Assembly: GCF_028736115.1 (NCBI RefSeq)
Contig: NZ_CP117877.1
Span: forward strand, 2,108,001-2,172,000
Source of the DNA: Mucilaginibacter sp. KACC 22063
Lineage (GTDB): Bacteria; Bacteroidota; Bacteroidia; Sphingobacteriales; Sphingobacteriaceae
Length of the DNA stretch: 64,000 nt
Reading direction: 5' to 3'
The position numbers and the translations under genes were made by a program. Below are positions 1 through 9,994 of this stretch, in pieces. Each line of letters opens with the position of its first letter. The stretch's first letter is position 1. Below the pieces are notes generated by a model. The model made no database searches, was not told the origin of the DNA, and worked only from the letters and a program-made list of their open reading frames with translations.

Positions 1-1
1 C

Positions 2-388
2 ACGTTTTCGCAGGCGCTCATCAGCGCGCTAACCACGCTTGCTGCCGGCAAAAGCCTTGTAGTGGCCGGCCATGACCTGGGTGGCGCCATTGCGAGTATC
101 GCGGCTACTGACTATGCACTCAGCAATTATGGGTTTAAACCCGCCAGCCTGTACACATTCGGCAGTACGCTTTTTGCCAATTCTTTTTTTGTAGATTCTT
201 TCACCAGTGCCGTGGGGGCTCAAAGCTATCAGCTTTACAGGCTTAACGACAAAATGGCCAACCCGCTGCTGCCGCTTGGTTATCTCCCGGTCGGCAACGC
301 TATTACCATAAGTGGTCAGCTGGTTGTTGAAGAGTCTACTTATCATTCCATTGCGGGCTATTGTAACCTGCTGGATACTTCGGCTTAA
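2..388 (+). CDS. Class-3-lipase-like alpha/beta hydrolase, 3' part only; nucleophile Ser replaced by Asp
   Basis: The reading frame is open from the window edge, so the N-terminus is missing; about 128 residues are visible. The order of elements fits the C-terminal half of a class 3 lipase: a hydrophobic strand leading into the elbow GHDLGGA, then the TFGS strand, an ND pair where the acid residue usually sits, and YHSIAGY near the end for the catalytic His. In active class 3 lipases the elbow is GHSLGG; here the codon is GAC, so Asp replaces the nucleophile Ser. It may be inactive, or it may use Asp as haloalkane dehalogenases and epoxide hydrolases do (their elbow is also GHDxGG). The giant gene starts 63 bases downstream on the same strand, so it probably belongs to that operon. 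The family call is good; the activity is open. Confidence 0.7.
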   Translation, partial: TFSQALISALTTLAAGKSLVVAGHDLGGAIASIAATDYALSNYGFKPASLYTFGSTLFANSFFVDSFTSAVGAQSYQLYRLNDKMANPLLPLGYLPVGNAITISGQLVVEESTYHSIAGYCNLLDTSA

Positions 389-451
389 CACCCGGGAAAT
401 ATTTAAAACAAACTTGTACGACTAACCAGTTCCTGAATTTTTGTTTGTCTT

Positions 452-3400
452 ATGAAAAATACATCCTATAGTATCGACGACACTAAAGTTTTGCCCGCCG
501 AAGTTTTGGAGGGGGCTAACGGTGTAACCTTTTCGGGGCTTGACCCAATACTGGGCAGCGTAGGCGAAATGATAGGATTGCTGGACAAATTAGATCAAGG
601 CCCTGATACCTATGGGCTAAACAACCAATGGTTTACCGATCCTATAGAGAATACACGGACAGGTTTTACTAATAATGCAAGCAATTTTAGCGACTTACTG
701 GCACAGGTGTTAGGAAAAGTTGGAGGAAATGCACTGGGCATACCTGTAACAGACCCCGCATTGCTTGGCACCTGGTATCCTATCACGTACAACGAGCAGG
801 AGACTGGCCTTTATTTTGTAACCTATCAAAAAGAGGAAGAAACTGTTTTAGGCGTTGGTATTTTGCATAGCTGGGAGGTGCCGACGGCAACCCCGTTAAT
901 AAAAGTTGACGTTTGGGGGATGCTGCCTTTTGTACGTGTAGGGAAAAACGAAGTAAATATTACCTTTAATAAAGAGGGTTACCCCATTACCTTCGGCATT
1001 GCCCTGGAAGGCGCTGACCCTGGTAAGCCACTGGTAGATATAAATGATGTTCAGTTTAATGGTGTAAAGGTGAATGCCTCTATAGATATGGCATCCGCTA
1101 CACCATTTGAGATCACTATACAGGCACTGGCGCTTAAATTGCCGGGCGACCCGGTACCAACTGACCGTACCCTTGCCGACCTTGAAGCAATTACCGGACA
1201 GCAAATATTGGAAACAGCATCGAGCCTTTTTGTTGGAGCGTTAAGCAATGTGTTTACCCAAACTTCACAGCAAACCAGGATCAGCTATTTTCCACCGCTG
1301 ATAGGTTTAACTTCTATAGTGCCTAACTCCCAATCGAGACTGCCGGTATTAGCCTGGTCTGATCTGTTTAAAATAGCTGCTAATCCATCGCAATACCCAC
1401 AAGGAGTTGCAACGCCATTTTTAAACTGGTTTAATACCCTTAGCGCTAATCCCGACCAGTTAAAGACATGGTTATCCTGCTTCGGGAGTTTTTTAAATGG
1501 CACGCAAACCGATGTAACAGGCGCCGGCACCCGCATCAACCCATTCACTATCTCAATGATAAGTGTAAATGGTATTGGGAAGCTGAATTTTACAGTAGGT
1601 ACTGACGTAGTGGGCGACGGGATACGATACTTTTATCCCGGTCTGTCATTTACGGGCACAGATATACCTATCAGCACATCTGATATTGTCTTTAATGTAG
1701 AAGCCGACTTGGAGCTGGCGCGGTTTCAGCTTACTGGAGGCCCTATATCTGCCGATCCTACTGTAAACTTCCAGTTTAAGGGCCGGATGGGTAATAAAAC
1801 AGAAGGGCAGCCGCTTGCAGCATTTGACGGCTATAGCTTTGGTAGCCTGGAAGGCGGTATGTCATTCGGGCTGTCGGGCAGCGTGGTGCCTTATTTTAAC
1901 CTTAACAACGTAGTTACACCCTCAAGCTCGTTCAACGTTATCAACCTGCTTTCGCCATCGCAACTGGCAAATGCAGGCGCTGTAGCATTAAGCGATGGTA
2001 TAAAGACTTTGCTTAGCCTGAGCAGCAGCAATACATTTTCAAGCAGTGTGGCATCACTGATAGGCCTTACCCCTCCCGATTCGGCAGGAAGCAATTGGCC
2101 AATAGCTCTACTTGCGCCGTTTGATGCCAGCCAGATGATCAATTCGATCACTAACCCGCTTGAAGCCTGGGCGAAATATTATCTGAATATACTGGAATAT
2201 GTGCCACTGGTTGACGGCAAAACGGCTTTTACCTATATTGTAAAGGAATTTGGCCAACTGTTAAATTCTGCCACAGGCAGCGATACGGTTACTGTTACTG
2301 GTGACGGCACGCCTGATTCGCCTTGGAAAGCGGGCATATCGCTTACTGACGTTACTTTACCTGCCTATTTAACCTCATACAGTACAGCGCTCGACGGCGG
2401 GGGTACCAGGCTGTTTATCGGGCTTTCACTGGAGCCGGAGCTTACACTGCTTGGCACTAAGGTAGTACCATCAATAAAGTTAGATGTAGTAAATGTTGAT
2501 ATACCTGCGGGCGGCAATGGCACGGCGACCGCCCAGTGGCTGCCACTTGTAGCCGCACAACTAACTCTGCCCGATGGCTTCCAAACCCCTGATTTTGCTG
2601 GCATTACTATAAAGATCGATCAATCGCAGCTATCAGGCTCGTGGAGCAGGGCCGGTGGATGGGGATGGTCGCTGTTTGTAAATAACCCCACATTGGTAAT
2701 TGACGGGAATAGCATCTCTCTTAACCAAAACCTTAACTTTGCCGATCCGGCAGCACTGGAAAAGCTGGTAACTGATGGCGTAGCAACCTTCGCTCCATTC
2801 CTTACAGGTGCACTGGGAGCTTTCCTGCTGCGCACCAACACCCGCGCGGGGCTGTTCACAGCCGGAGCTTTTGGGTTTTTAACAGACCTTTCAAAGTCGC
2901 CGATCTTCCCAGCAGGGTTTAGCTGGGATGGCTTTACACAATTAAAGCTCACCAGCTTTACAGACCCTTGGCCCGCCCTCAGGCAACAAATTGCCGCTGA
3001 TTTTGATACCACAGATAAGGCGAAAAGCATGCTTGGCATGCTTAGCTGGACTATAAATACTGGCTTAGCCACCCCGCCTAATATATCGGGCAATGGTTCA
3101 TTTACCGATCCGTACCTTATGCCTTTGCCTGCCGGCTTCGAATTGCCGGTTTGGTATGACGATAGCAGCAAGGTAATAGGACTGGGCATAGGCCGCGACG
3201 ATGTTTACGATTACAGCATCGGTTCAACTAAATTCAGATTTAACCTGCAAACCCGGCTGAATGCCATAGAGTATTCGTTAGACCAGGGGAGTGTTGTTTA
3301 CCCCAACAACTGTCCTAACCTGAGCTTCCTGGGCACACTCTCAAACCCAGATGGGCTGCTGATAGATCTGCCGCTTGGGGCGGGCAGCGTAAATAAAGTT

Positions 3401-6400
3401 ATTTTAGGTTTTACGCTGAGCATTGTTTCAGGGTCGGTTACTTTTACGCCGGTGGTTACTATGCTGGGCGTAACGCTTGCAGGGCAGACCGAGCTTGAAT
3501 CGCTTACCCTTGAAGAAATTTTAGACCCTTCGTTCAGTGCCAGCTTACAGGCTTCTTTTTACACCATACTGAACGCAGCCGTACAGGCAGCTATTGATCA
3601 GGTTAAAGATGTGGAAGGCTTTAAAACCGCCTACAATCTGCTGTCGTTACTCGGCCTGGTTACTACCTGGGATGAAAATGCTACTCCAAATGGAGGCATT
3701 AATACTTCCGGCTGGAACGGCCTGCTTTCTGATTTCAATACCTATATACAGCGGCAGCTTACCGCAATGCTGGTTGAGCCCACCCAACGCGCAGAGTTAT
3801 TCGCATTTTTAGAAAGCACTTTCGGTATTACCATACCTGCATTCCCAACTTCGATGCTCGATCTGCTGGCCGCACTACAAATATGCGGCCCGGCAGATGA
3901 AGGCTATCTGTTGATACCGCAGGCGCTGCTGGAGCTGGCTTCTGACCCGGTAAACAGCATTAAGAACAGGTTTGTTGCCTTGTTTGAGAATGCCGAAGTA
4001 CTCGCCGCGCTTACCAAAGAGCTTACTGCTAACATCCCGGCAGTTAAGTACGGCAACTTTACATTCGGCTCCAACTCCAACGGTGTGGTTAGCCTGCAGG
4101 TTTTGCCGACTGATGCATTTAAGATTGGCTCGTTCCTGAACTTAAGCGGCGGCTTGCAATTAGACCTTATCAATAAGGATATTTCGGTAGACATTAATGT
4201 GTACTGCCCTATCCTGGGCTTGGCGCTGGATAATGTAATTACCTTAAGATATCCACTAACAACCGACGATATCTTCCACTCGGCAATGGTATGGGGCGAC
4301 GGCAGTAAGCCATCGGCCGCCCCGCTGCCATTGTATCCGTTCAAAAGCGATGAGTTTTTAATCAATCTTTCAAACCTTGCGCCGGCCTATGTGCTCAACA
4401 TAATTTCGAACGCGGTACTGGAAGAAAGCCTGCTGAAAAAGTACCCGCTGGTACAGCAAATATTTACAGGCCTTGGGCTTGCCGCTGAAGCCATGCCGGC
4501 TGCGGAAGGCGGTATCCTCGCCTCGGCTGTAGGCCAATGGGATATGCAGTCCATAATGGGTATACTGAAAGACCCGCTTGGCTGGATGCTGTCTGACGAT
4601 GTATTAGGCCATAATGGCCGGTTCAACGTGGGCGCACTGGCTGCGCTGCTGAGCAATTTGCCGCAGGTAACATCAGACAATGGTATCACGGTAACCCCTG
4701 GCGTAGATGGAGCTGAAATAAGCGGCTTGCCTTACGGCCTTGCGGTAAATATAACCGGGCAAAACGGTTTGGCTACATTTGGCTTCAGCGCCGACCCGAT
4801 TGTTATTGCGGGTGGTAAAGGAAAATTGGACAACTTGGGTATGCAAATAACCCTGGATGCCAATTATCAACCAGCATTCGCAGGATCTGTGGATCTATCG
4901 TCGGATGTAGCGGGCAATATTTTTGCCACTGTGGGATATGATAAAGGCTTCCTGCTGAAAATAGCACAGGGTGTGCCCGCTGCGCCGTCAGGGCTGGCGC
5001 TGCAGCTGCTGCCATTCCTGGGATGGGGAAATATTGCCGGCCAGGCTGCCAGTTTTGCGGCTGCCTATATGGTGAACGATCTTACGCCGAAGCTGCTTGA
5101 TTACCTGGCCACTACCGCCGCAGGTCCGTTCATTACTCAAATGCGGACCTTTGGCACAGCCGTAGATGTAAATGCTCTTATCCAATCGCTGCTGCAGATA
5201 CTTACAGTAGAAAACTTCCAGCAAAAAACACAATCGGAACTGCTTACAATGGTGGAGAATGCGGCGCTGACCTGGCTGAAAGGCTTGTTCAGCACAGCAC
5301 AAGCGCCAAACACTGCCAACGCAGTAAAAACGCTGCTATCGGGCCTGCTGCCTACGCAATTGACCACCGATGGCGGACTGATATTGTTCAATCCGGGAAA
5401 TTCAATCCCGGTTGTTATAAAAGCGGGCTTAAATTCACAAAATCTGTTGGGGCTATGGGCTGACCTTACCTTGCCTTCGCTGGAAATCATCGATATCAAG
5501 GTAGCCGAAACTGGCGCAGGCATCGATATTAACAGCGGCGCGTTCACTTTCAATTTTGGTGTCGACATATTGTTACCTGTTGAAGGTACCACTGGACCGG
5601 CCATCAGCCTGCAATATGACGCTAATAAAGGCTTTGTATTAGGATTCGACCCGATATCAGACGCCGGAACAAACTCTGCCCTGGCAAGGGAGCTGCTCCC
5701 TGAGTTTTTCCCGAAAATGGCAGGAGACCCCGACGAGCTGCTTGCACGCATGAACGAATGGATCTTCGGTGTATTCAAAAACGTAATACCGCGGTACATT
5801 TCATCACTGGTGCTGAACCTCGGCAGCGTAAAGGCCTGGCTGGAAGCGCCAATCATCGGCGATGGAAATGCGCCTACACCGGTATTCCTGCTCGAAGCCG
5901 CATCGCTTGTAGTTCAGGAAACAAAGGGGAGCAAAGTTACCTATTACCTCAATTCGATTGATAACCTGCTTGCTATAACGCCGGAAGTTTTCTTTGGTAA
6001 CTTCCTGAAGGCACTGATGTCGAATACGCTTACCCTGCTCACCTTTGGCGAGGATAATAAATCGACAATTAAGATTGGCCCTGAGTTGAATAACCCCGGC
6101 AGCTACGGACTGCACCTTTTTGCACCTAACCTGAAGATACCATCAATACCGAATATAGTTATACAACTGGGAGACAGCGATAACGAATGGATAACCGACA
6201 GCGGCGGTGTGACCGGCGACCCGGGCATTGGCATATACGTGCCTATCAACATGAACGGCACCATTCCTTCGGTCGACTTTAGCATGCTGAACCTGGTATT
6301 GAACAACGTTGGGTTCGACATGGTAGGCACCAACGGCAAGCCACTGGTAGACCTTAGCCGGTTTGCAATAGGCGCTGTTAAGCCGCGTGTGCTGTTTGAT

Positions 6401-9400
6401 TTGAAATTAAACAACGGAAACCCGACAGTTGACTTTGGCGCTGGCGTTACGCTGCAGGATATAGCCCTGTCATTGGCACCTAATAAAATGGCGCCGGGCG
6501 GCGATAGCAGCACTAATCCAATCGCCAGCAACCTGCTGGGTTCTGGCGACGATAAAAGCGCTAATAACCCGCCGGCAAACCCTGCCTTTTCAGTTACTGC
6601 CGCTTATACCAAACAGGTGTATGTTAATCTGAAGAGCAACACCGGAAACGGTACACAGGTTATAGTGCCCATACAACGTTCGTTCGGACCGCTGTTTGTT
6701 GACAGCCTGGGCTTGGGTTGGGAAAACACCGAGAAAATACTCGACTTCCTTTTCTCGGGCAGCGTAGAGCTTGCCGGCCTTAAAACCACGCTCATCGGCC
6801 TCACCATTGGCGTGCCAGTAGAAACCCCCACAGACTTTAGCGCTTACAAACTCGACCTGCAAGGGCTAGACATTAGCTTTGAAGGCGGCTCAGTAAGCGT
6901 AGAAGCAGGTTTGTTTAAGCAAACAAATCCGCTTTGTTACAACGGTACAGCTGTTATAAAAGGCGGAAAATTCTCGGTGCTGGCCCTGGGGTCTTATGCT
7001 GAGATAGAAAACTCAAAAGGCAATAAAGAGCCGTCGCTGTTCATATTCGGTGTGCTGAACGTGCCGCTGGGCGGGCCGCCTGCATTTTTTGTGACCGGAA
7101 TAGCCGCCGGTTTTAGCTACAACCGCGGGTTGATCATACCGGCTATAGACCAGGTGCAGAACTTCCCATTGGTAAAAGGCCTTTCGGAAGGCTCCTTTAC
7201 CAGTAATGACCCTGCCGAAGCATTGAAACAGCTCTCGGATTTTGTTCCACCTCAAATAGGCCAGTATTGGCTGGCGGCGGGTATCAAATTTAAATCGTTT
7301 GGCCTCATTAATACTTCGGCATTACTGTTCCTCAGCTTCGGCAAGGAGTGGGAGCTTAATATCCTGGGGTTGAGCTATGCCACCCTTCCGCCAGAAATAC
7401 CACAAAACCTGGCATTGGCTTATTTTGAGCTTGCGATAAAGGTCTCGTTCAAATTCACAGCAGGCATAATATCTGCTGAGGCTCAGTTAACGCCCAACTC
7501 ATTCGTACTGACCAGGGATTGCCGGGTTACCGGCGGCTTCGCGTTCTACCTGTGGTATAAAAAACAGGTAACCGACGCATATACCGTTAATGCTGGCGAT
7601 TTCGTGATCAGCCTTGGCGGTTACCACCCTGCGTTTGCCGTGCCGGTTTATTACCCTGTGGTACCACGCCTGGGGATGGTATGGAAAATGGAGATCGCCG
7701 TAGGCAAGATCAGCATTAGCGGCGGCGCTTATTTTGCGCTTTGCCCTACTGCGGTAATGGCAGGCGGCTATCTTAACGTAAACTTCGAACTGGGGCCTCT
7801 GTCTGCATGGCTAAACGCTTATGCTAACTTCCTGATAGAGTGGAATCCGTTCTACTTCAAGGTAGGGATAGGCGTAACAGTGGGCGTATCCTTCGGTACT
7901 ACTATCGCAGGCGTATCTGTTACCTTAAGCGCCGAGCTTGGTACTAAGCTTAACCTGGAAGGCCCGCCAGTACATGGCTCTGTGGAAGTTGACTGGTACG
8001 TTATTTCCTTCACTATACCTATCGGATCGGGTGAAACAGCGACTGATGACAACCCGATCACCTGGGAACTGTTTGAGCAGAGTTTCTTACCTGCTCCTGA
8101 AAAATCAAATGATCAGCAATTAGCCAATGCAGATGTATCGCTGGCGGTTGAAGAAAATACAACAACAGAAATAGTAAAATGGAGCTCGGGGGAAGGTATG
8201 CAAAGTACCAATGCCGACAGCGCTCTGTGGATAGTAAATCCTGTGCCGTTCACTGTTTCGGTTCAGTCGGCTATTCCAGTGAGCGATATGGCCGTTACGG
8301 GTACCTCGTTCTCTGCCTCGGGCGTGCCGGTGGGCGTAAGGCCGATGGGTTATGTAAATACATTAGACGCACCGTTCACCATAGTAGTGTTGGACGAAGG
8401 CGGTAAGCCTGTAGACCTGGTAGCACGGCAAGTATCGCTTACTGTGATTACTAATGGCGCACCATCTGCATTGTGGTCCAAAGAGCAGCTGAATAAAGCA
8501 CAGGCGCCTAATCCTAATACGATGCTGATAGCCGATGCGCTGTTTGGTTTAACCCTCAGTGCCGATCAGTACGTTATCACTGGAAACATCCCTGCTTTCA
8601 ATGTCGAGAACTTAAAGTATGACAGAAACGACATTAAATTATTGCCCTTTGCGCTAACGCCAACTTATCCGGCTGCTGCGCTATACACAGACCAGAGAGC
8701 TTACACTATCATCAGGCAAAGCATAATGGACAGTGCAGTTATTCAAAAAAGAAATGCTGCGTTCCTGGCTTTGTCGGCCAGCGCGATATTGGCGCCGCAA
8801 AACCCGGATCTATCTGTAATGGCATTCTCGCCCGAACTGATCTTACAGGACTTGCCCGTAATTGCGCGTATAGGCATCTATCAAAACGGAGGCGTTCCTG
8901 AACAAGGCAATCTAATACCATCAATAAGTCTTAACGCGCCGCTAAAAAAATCCGAAATTGTTATTGCGCTGCCGCGTTTGCAGGGTGTATTTAATAAATA
9001 CGCTACCAACGCCACGCCTATGGCGCCGCTTTTTTCCAATAGGGCAAAATTAAGTCTTAATGCTTCTGAAGGTATCCTCTCCATGCCATTGTACAGGCGA
9101 AATATAAGGGCAAGCTTTACCAATAAGACCGCAATAAATACCCGCAGCCAGTATGCCTCGAAACTGGCAACAGATGAGCCGAAAAACTATATTACCCTAA
9201 ATGATGGTAAAATAGCCATGTGGCTGGTTGACCCTAACGCTACCACTTCCATTAACAACCAAGGCGGCTTACCAGTGTTAATCTTCTCGTTCGACAGGTT
9301 CAGCGCGATAATCGGGTTAAAATATCTCGAACCAGGAGTACAATATGTATTGCCGCCAGATACCGCGCAGGTAGTGGTACAAGGATACGGCCTGGGCGAC

Positions 9401-9988
9401 GATGCCAACGTAGGCTGGCAAAGAAACACGCTGCTGGCAAAGGTGAACCCTGTTTGGGCGCTTGCCGACGGTTCAATGATAAGGGTGCAAAACAGTCAGC
9501 GCATAAAGGTGCCCGATACCGGCCTTCAGATAGGATTACTGGATGCTAACGCGTTGCTGGTGAAAAATCAGGTAAGTGGTGTAAGAGGGCTTGAGCCTGG
9601 CTGGATACAATCATTGTTCCCATCATCGGCTAAATACATAGCAATACTTACTGATGCATTAGCGGACGACGCGGATACAATTGGCGTGAGCATATTGGCT
9701 GGCGCAATTCCGTCTAAGACCAATCAGAACAAACCGGTACAAGTAATTACCAAAGACAGTAAGACGCTATCTGTTTATGAAACACCGGAGGCCTGTGCTA
9801 CCGATAGTTTCTATGGCGTTATTGCCAAACCGGCGAGCATGGACCTTAATGTTTGGGGTATGTATGCACTTTCCAGCCTTGATCATGCCTCGATAGAGGG
9901 ATGGAGCCAGCTCTGCCTGGATTACGGGGCGGTAGACCTTGCGGCTAATGATAACAGGTCAAGTAAGATAACTATTACATCAAAATAG
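452..9988 (+). CDS. Giant 3178-residue protein with DUF6603-like domain
   Basis: Residues about 2070-2525 look like the DUF6603 family of uncharacterised proteins: a Gly-rich beta region with GGYHPAF, a P-x-VPRLG segment, FALCPTAVMAGG, then an amphipathic strand series ending VISFTIPIG. The first 1900 or so residues alternate helical blocks and beta blocks. A motif G-x-G-[T/S]-x3-P-[F/W/Y] recurs at residues 357, 617 and 880, each after a helix ending in LN or IN and before a beta stretch ending in GL or GLG, giving a period near 260; a weaker copy lies near residue 95. The last 650 residues are beta-rich and unrecognised. There is no signal peptide, lipobox, sorting domain or clear membrane helix. 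The ATG at 452 is the first in frame after the lipase-like gene. The next gene follows 6 bases after the stop. Function unknown; the repeats suggest a long structural or lipid-contacting protein, which is inference. Confidence 0.85.
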   Translation: MKNTSYSIDDTKVLPAEVLEGANGVTFSGLDPILGSVGEMIGLLDKLDQGPDTYGLNNQWFTDPIENTRTGFTNNASNFSDLLAQVLGKVGGNALGIPVTDPALLGTWYPITYNEQETGLYFVTYQKEEETVLGVGILHSWEVPTATPLIKVDVWGMLPFVRVGKNEVNITFNKEGYPITFGIALEGADPGKPLVDINDVQFNGVKVNASIDMASATPFEITIQALALKLPGDPVPTDRTLADLEAITGQQILETASSLFVGALSNVFTQTSQQTRISYFPPLIGLTSIVPNSQSRLPVLAWSDLFKIAANPSQYPQGVATPFLNWFNTLSANPDQLKTWLSCFGSFLNGTQTDVTGAGTRINPFTISMISVNGIGKLNFTVGTDVVGDGIRYFYPGLSFTGTDIPISTSDIVFNVEADLELARFQLTGGPISADPTVNFQFKGRMGNKTEGQPLAAFDGYSFGSLEGGMSFGLSGSVVPYFNLNNVVTPSSSFNVINLLSPSQLANAGAVALSDGIKTLLSLSSSNTFSSSVASLIGLTPPDSAGSNWPIALLAPFDASQMINSITNPLEAWAKYYLNILEYVPLVDGKTAFTYIVKEFGQLLNSATGSDTVTVTGDGTPDSPWKAGISLTDVTLPAYLTSYSTALDGGGTRLFIGLSLEPELTLLGTKVVPSIKLDVVNVDIPAGGNGTATAQWLPLVAAQLTLPDGFQTPDFAGITIKIDQSQLSGSWSRAGGWGWSLFVNNPTLVIDGNSISLNQNLNFADPAALEKLVTDGVATFAPFLTGALGAFLLRTNTRAGLFTAGAFGFLTDLSKSPIFPAGFSWDGFTQLKLTSFTDPWPALRQQIAADFDTTDKAKSMLGMLSWTINTGLATPPNISGNGSFTDPYLMPLPAGFELPVWYDDSSKVIGLGIGRDDVYDYSIGSTKFRFNLQTRLNAIEYSLDQGSVVYPNNCPNLSFLGTLSNPDGLLIDLPLGAGSVNKVILGFTLSIVSGSVTFTPVVTMLGVTLAGQTELESLTLEEILDPSFSASLQASFYTILNAAVQAAIDQVKDVEGFKTAYNLLSLLGLVTTWDENATPNGGINTSGWNGLLSDFNTYIQRQLTAMLVEPTQRAELFAFLESTFGITIPAFPTSMLDLLAALQICGPADEGYLLIPQALLELASDPVNSIKNRFVALFENAEVLAALTKELTANIPAVKYGNFTFGSNSNGVVSLQVLPTDAFKIGSFLNLSGGLQLDLINKDISVDINVYCPILGLALDNVITLRYPLTTDDIFHSAMVWGDGSKPSAAPLPLYPFKSDEFLINLSNLAPAYVLNIISNAVLEESLLKKYPLVQQIFTGLGLAAEAMPAAEGGILASAVGQWDMQSIMGILKDPLGWMLSDDVLGHNGRFNVGALAALLSNLPQVTSDNGITVTPGVDGAEISGLPYGLAVNITGQNGLATFGFSADPIVIAGGKGKLDNLGMQITLDANYQPAFAGSVDLSSDVAGNIFATVGYDKGFLLKIAQGVPAAPSGLALQLLPFLGWGNIAGQAASFAAAYMVNDLTPKLLDYLATTAAGPFITQMRTFGTAVDVNALIQSLLQILTVENFQQKTQSELLTMVENAALTWLKGLFSTAQAPNTANAVKTLLSGLLPTQLTTDGGLILFNPGNSIPVVIKAGLNSQNLLGLWADLTLPSLEIIDIKVAETGAGIDINSGAFTFNFGVDILLPVEGTTGPAISLQYDANKGFVLGFDPISDAGTNSALARELLPEFFPKMAGDPDELLARMNEWIFGVFKNVIPRYISSLVLNLGSVKAWLEAPIIGDGNAPTPVFLLEAASLVVQETKGSKVTYYLNSIDNLLAITPEVFFGNFLKALMSNTLTLLTFGEDNKSTIKIGPELNNPGSYGLHLFAPNLKIPSIPNIVIQLGDSDNEWITDSGGVTGDPGIGIYVPINMNGTIPSVDFSMLNLVLNNVGFDMVGTNGKPLVDLSRFAIGAVKPRVLFDLKLNNGNPTVDFGAGVTLQDIALSLAPNKMAPGGDSSTNPIASNLLGSGDDKSANNPPANPAFSVTAAYTKQVYVNLKSNTGNGTQVIVPIQRSFGPLFVDSLGLGWENTEKILDFLFSGSVELAGLKTTLIGLTIGVPVETPTDFSAYKLDLQGLDISFEGGSVSVEAGLFKQTNPLCYNGTAVIKGGKFSVLALGSYAEIENSKGNKEPSLFIFGVLNVPLGGPPAFFVTGIAAGFSYNRGLIIPAIDQVQNFPLVKGLSEGSFTSNDPAEALKQLSDFVPPQIGQYWLAAGIKFKSFGLINTSALLFLSFGKEWELNILGLSYATLPPEIPQNLALAYFELAIKVSFKFTAGIISAEAQLTPNSFVLTRDCRVTGGFAFYLWYKKQVTDAYTVNAGDFVISLGGYHPAFAVPVYYPVVPRLGMVWKMEIAVGKISISGGAYFALCPTAVMAGGYLNVNFELGPLSAWLNAYANFLIEWNPFYFKVGIGVTVGVSFGTTIAGVSVTLSAELGTKLNLEGPPVHGSVEVDWYVISFTIPIGSGETATDDNPITWELFEQSFLPAPEKSNDQQLANADVSLAVEENTTTEIVKWSSGEGMQSTNADSALWIVNPVPFTVSVQSAIPVSDMAVTGTSFSASGVPVGVRPMGYVNTLDAPFTIVVLDEGGKPVDLVARQVSLTVITNGAPSALWSKEQLNKAQAPNPNTMLIADALFGLTLSADQYVITGNIPAFNVENLKYDRNDIKLLPFALTPTYPAAALYTDQRAYTIIRQSIMDSAVIQKRNAAFLALSASAILAPQNPDLSVMAFSPELILQDLPVIARIGIYQNGGVPEQGNLIPSISLNAPLKKSEIVIALPRLQGVFNKYATNATPMAPLFSNRAKLSLNASEGILSMPLYRRNIRASFTNKTAINTRSQYASKLATDEPKNYITLNDGKIAMWLVDPNATTSINNQGGLPVLIFSFDRFSAIIGLKYLEPGVQYVLPPDTAQVVVQGYGLGDDANVGWQRNTLLAKVNPVWALADGSMIRVQNSQRIKVPDTGLQIGLLDANALLVKNQVSGVRGLEPGWIQSLFPSSAKYIAILTDALADDADTIGVSILAGAIPSKTNQNKPVQVITKDSKTLSVYETPEACATDSFYGVIAKPASMDLNVWGMYALSSLDHASIEGWSQLCLDYGAVDLAANDNRSSKITITSK

Positions 9989-9994
9989 AAAAAT

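Noticed and set aside
5137..5856. Minus-strand open frame of 239 codons inside the DUF6603 giant
   Set aside because: Low-complexity Ser/Pro-rich translation, fully antisense to a coherent protein; a shadow of GC-rich codons in the plus strand, like the other long minus-strand frames in 0.6-24.5 kb.
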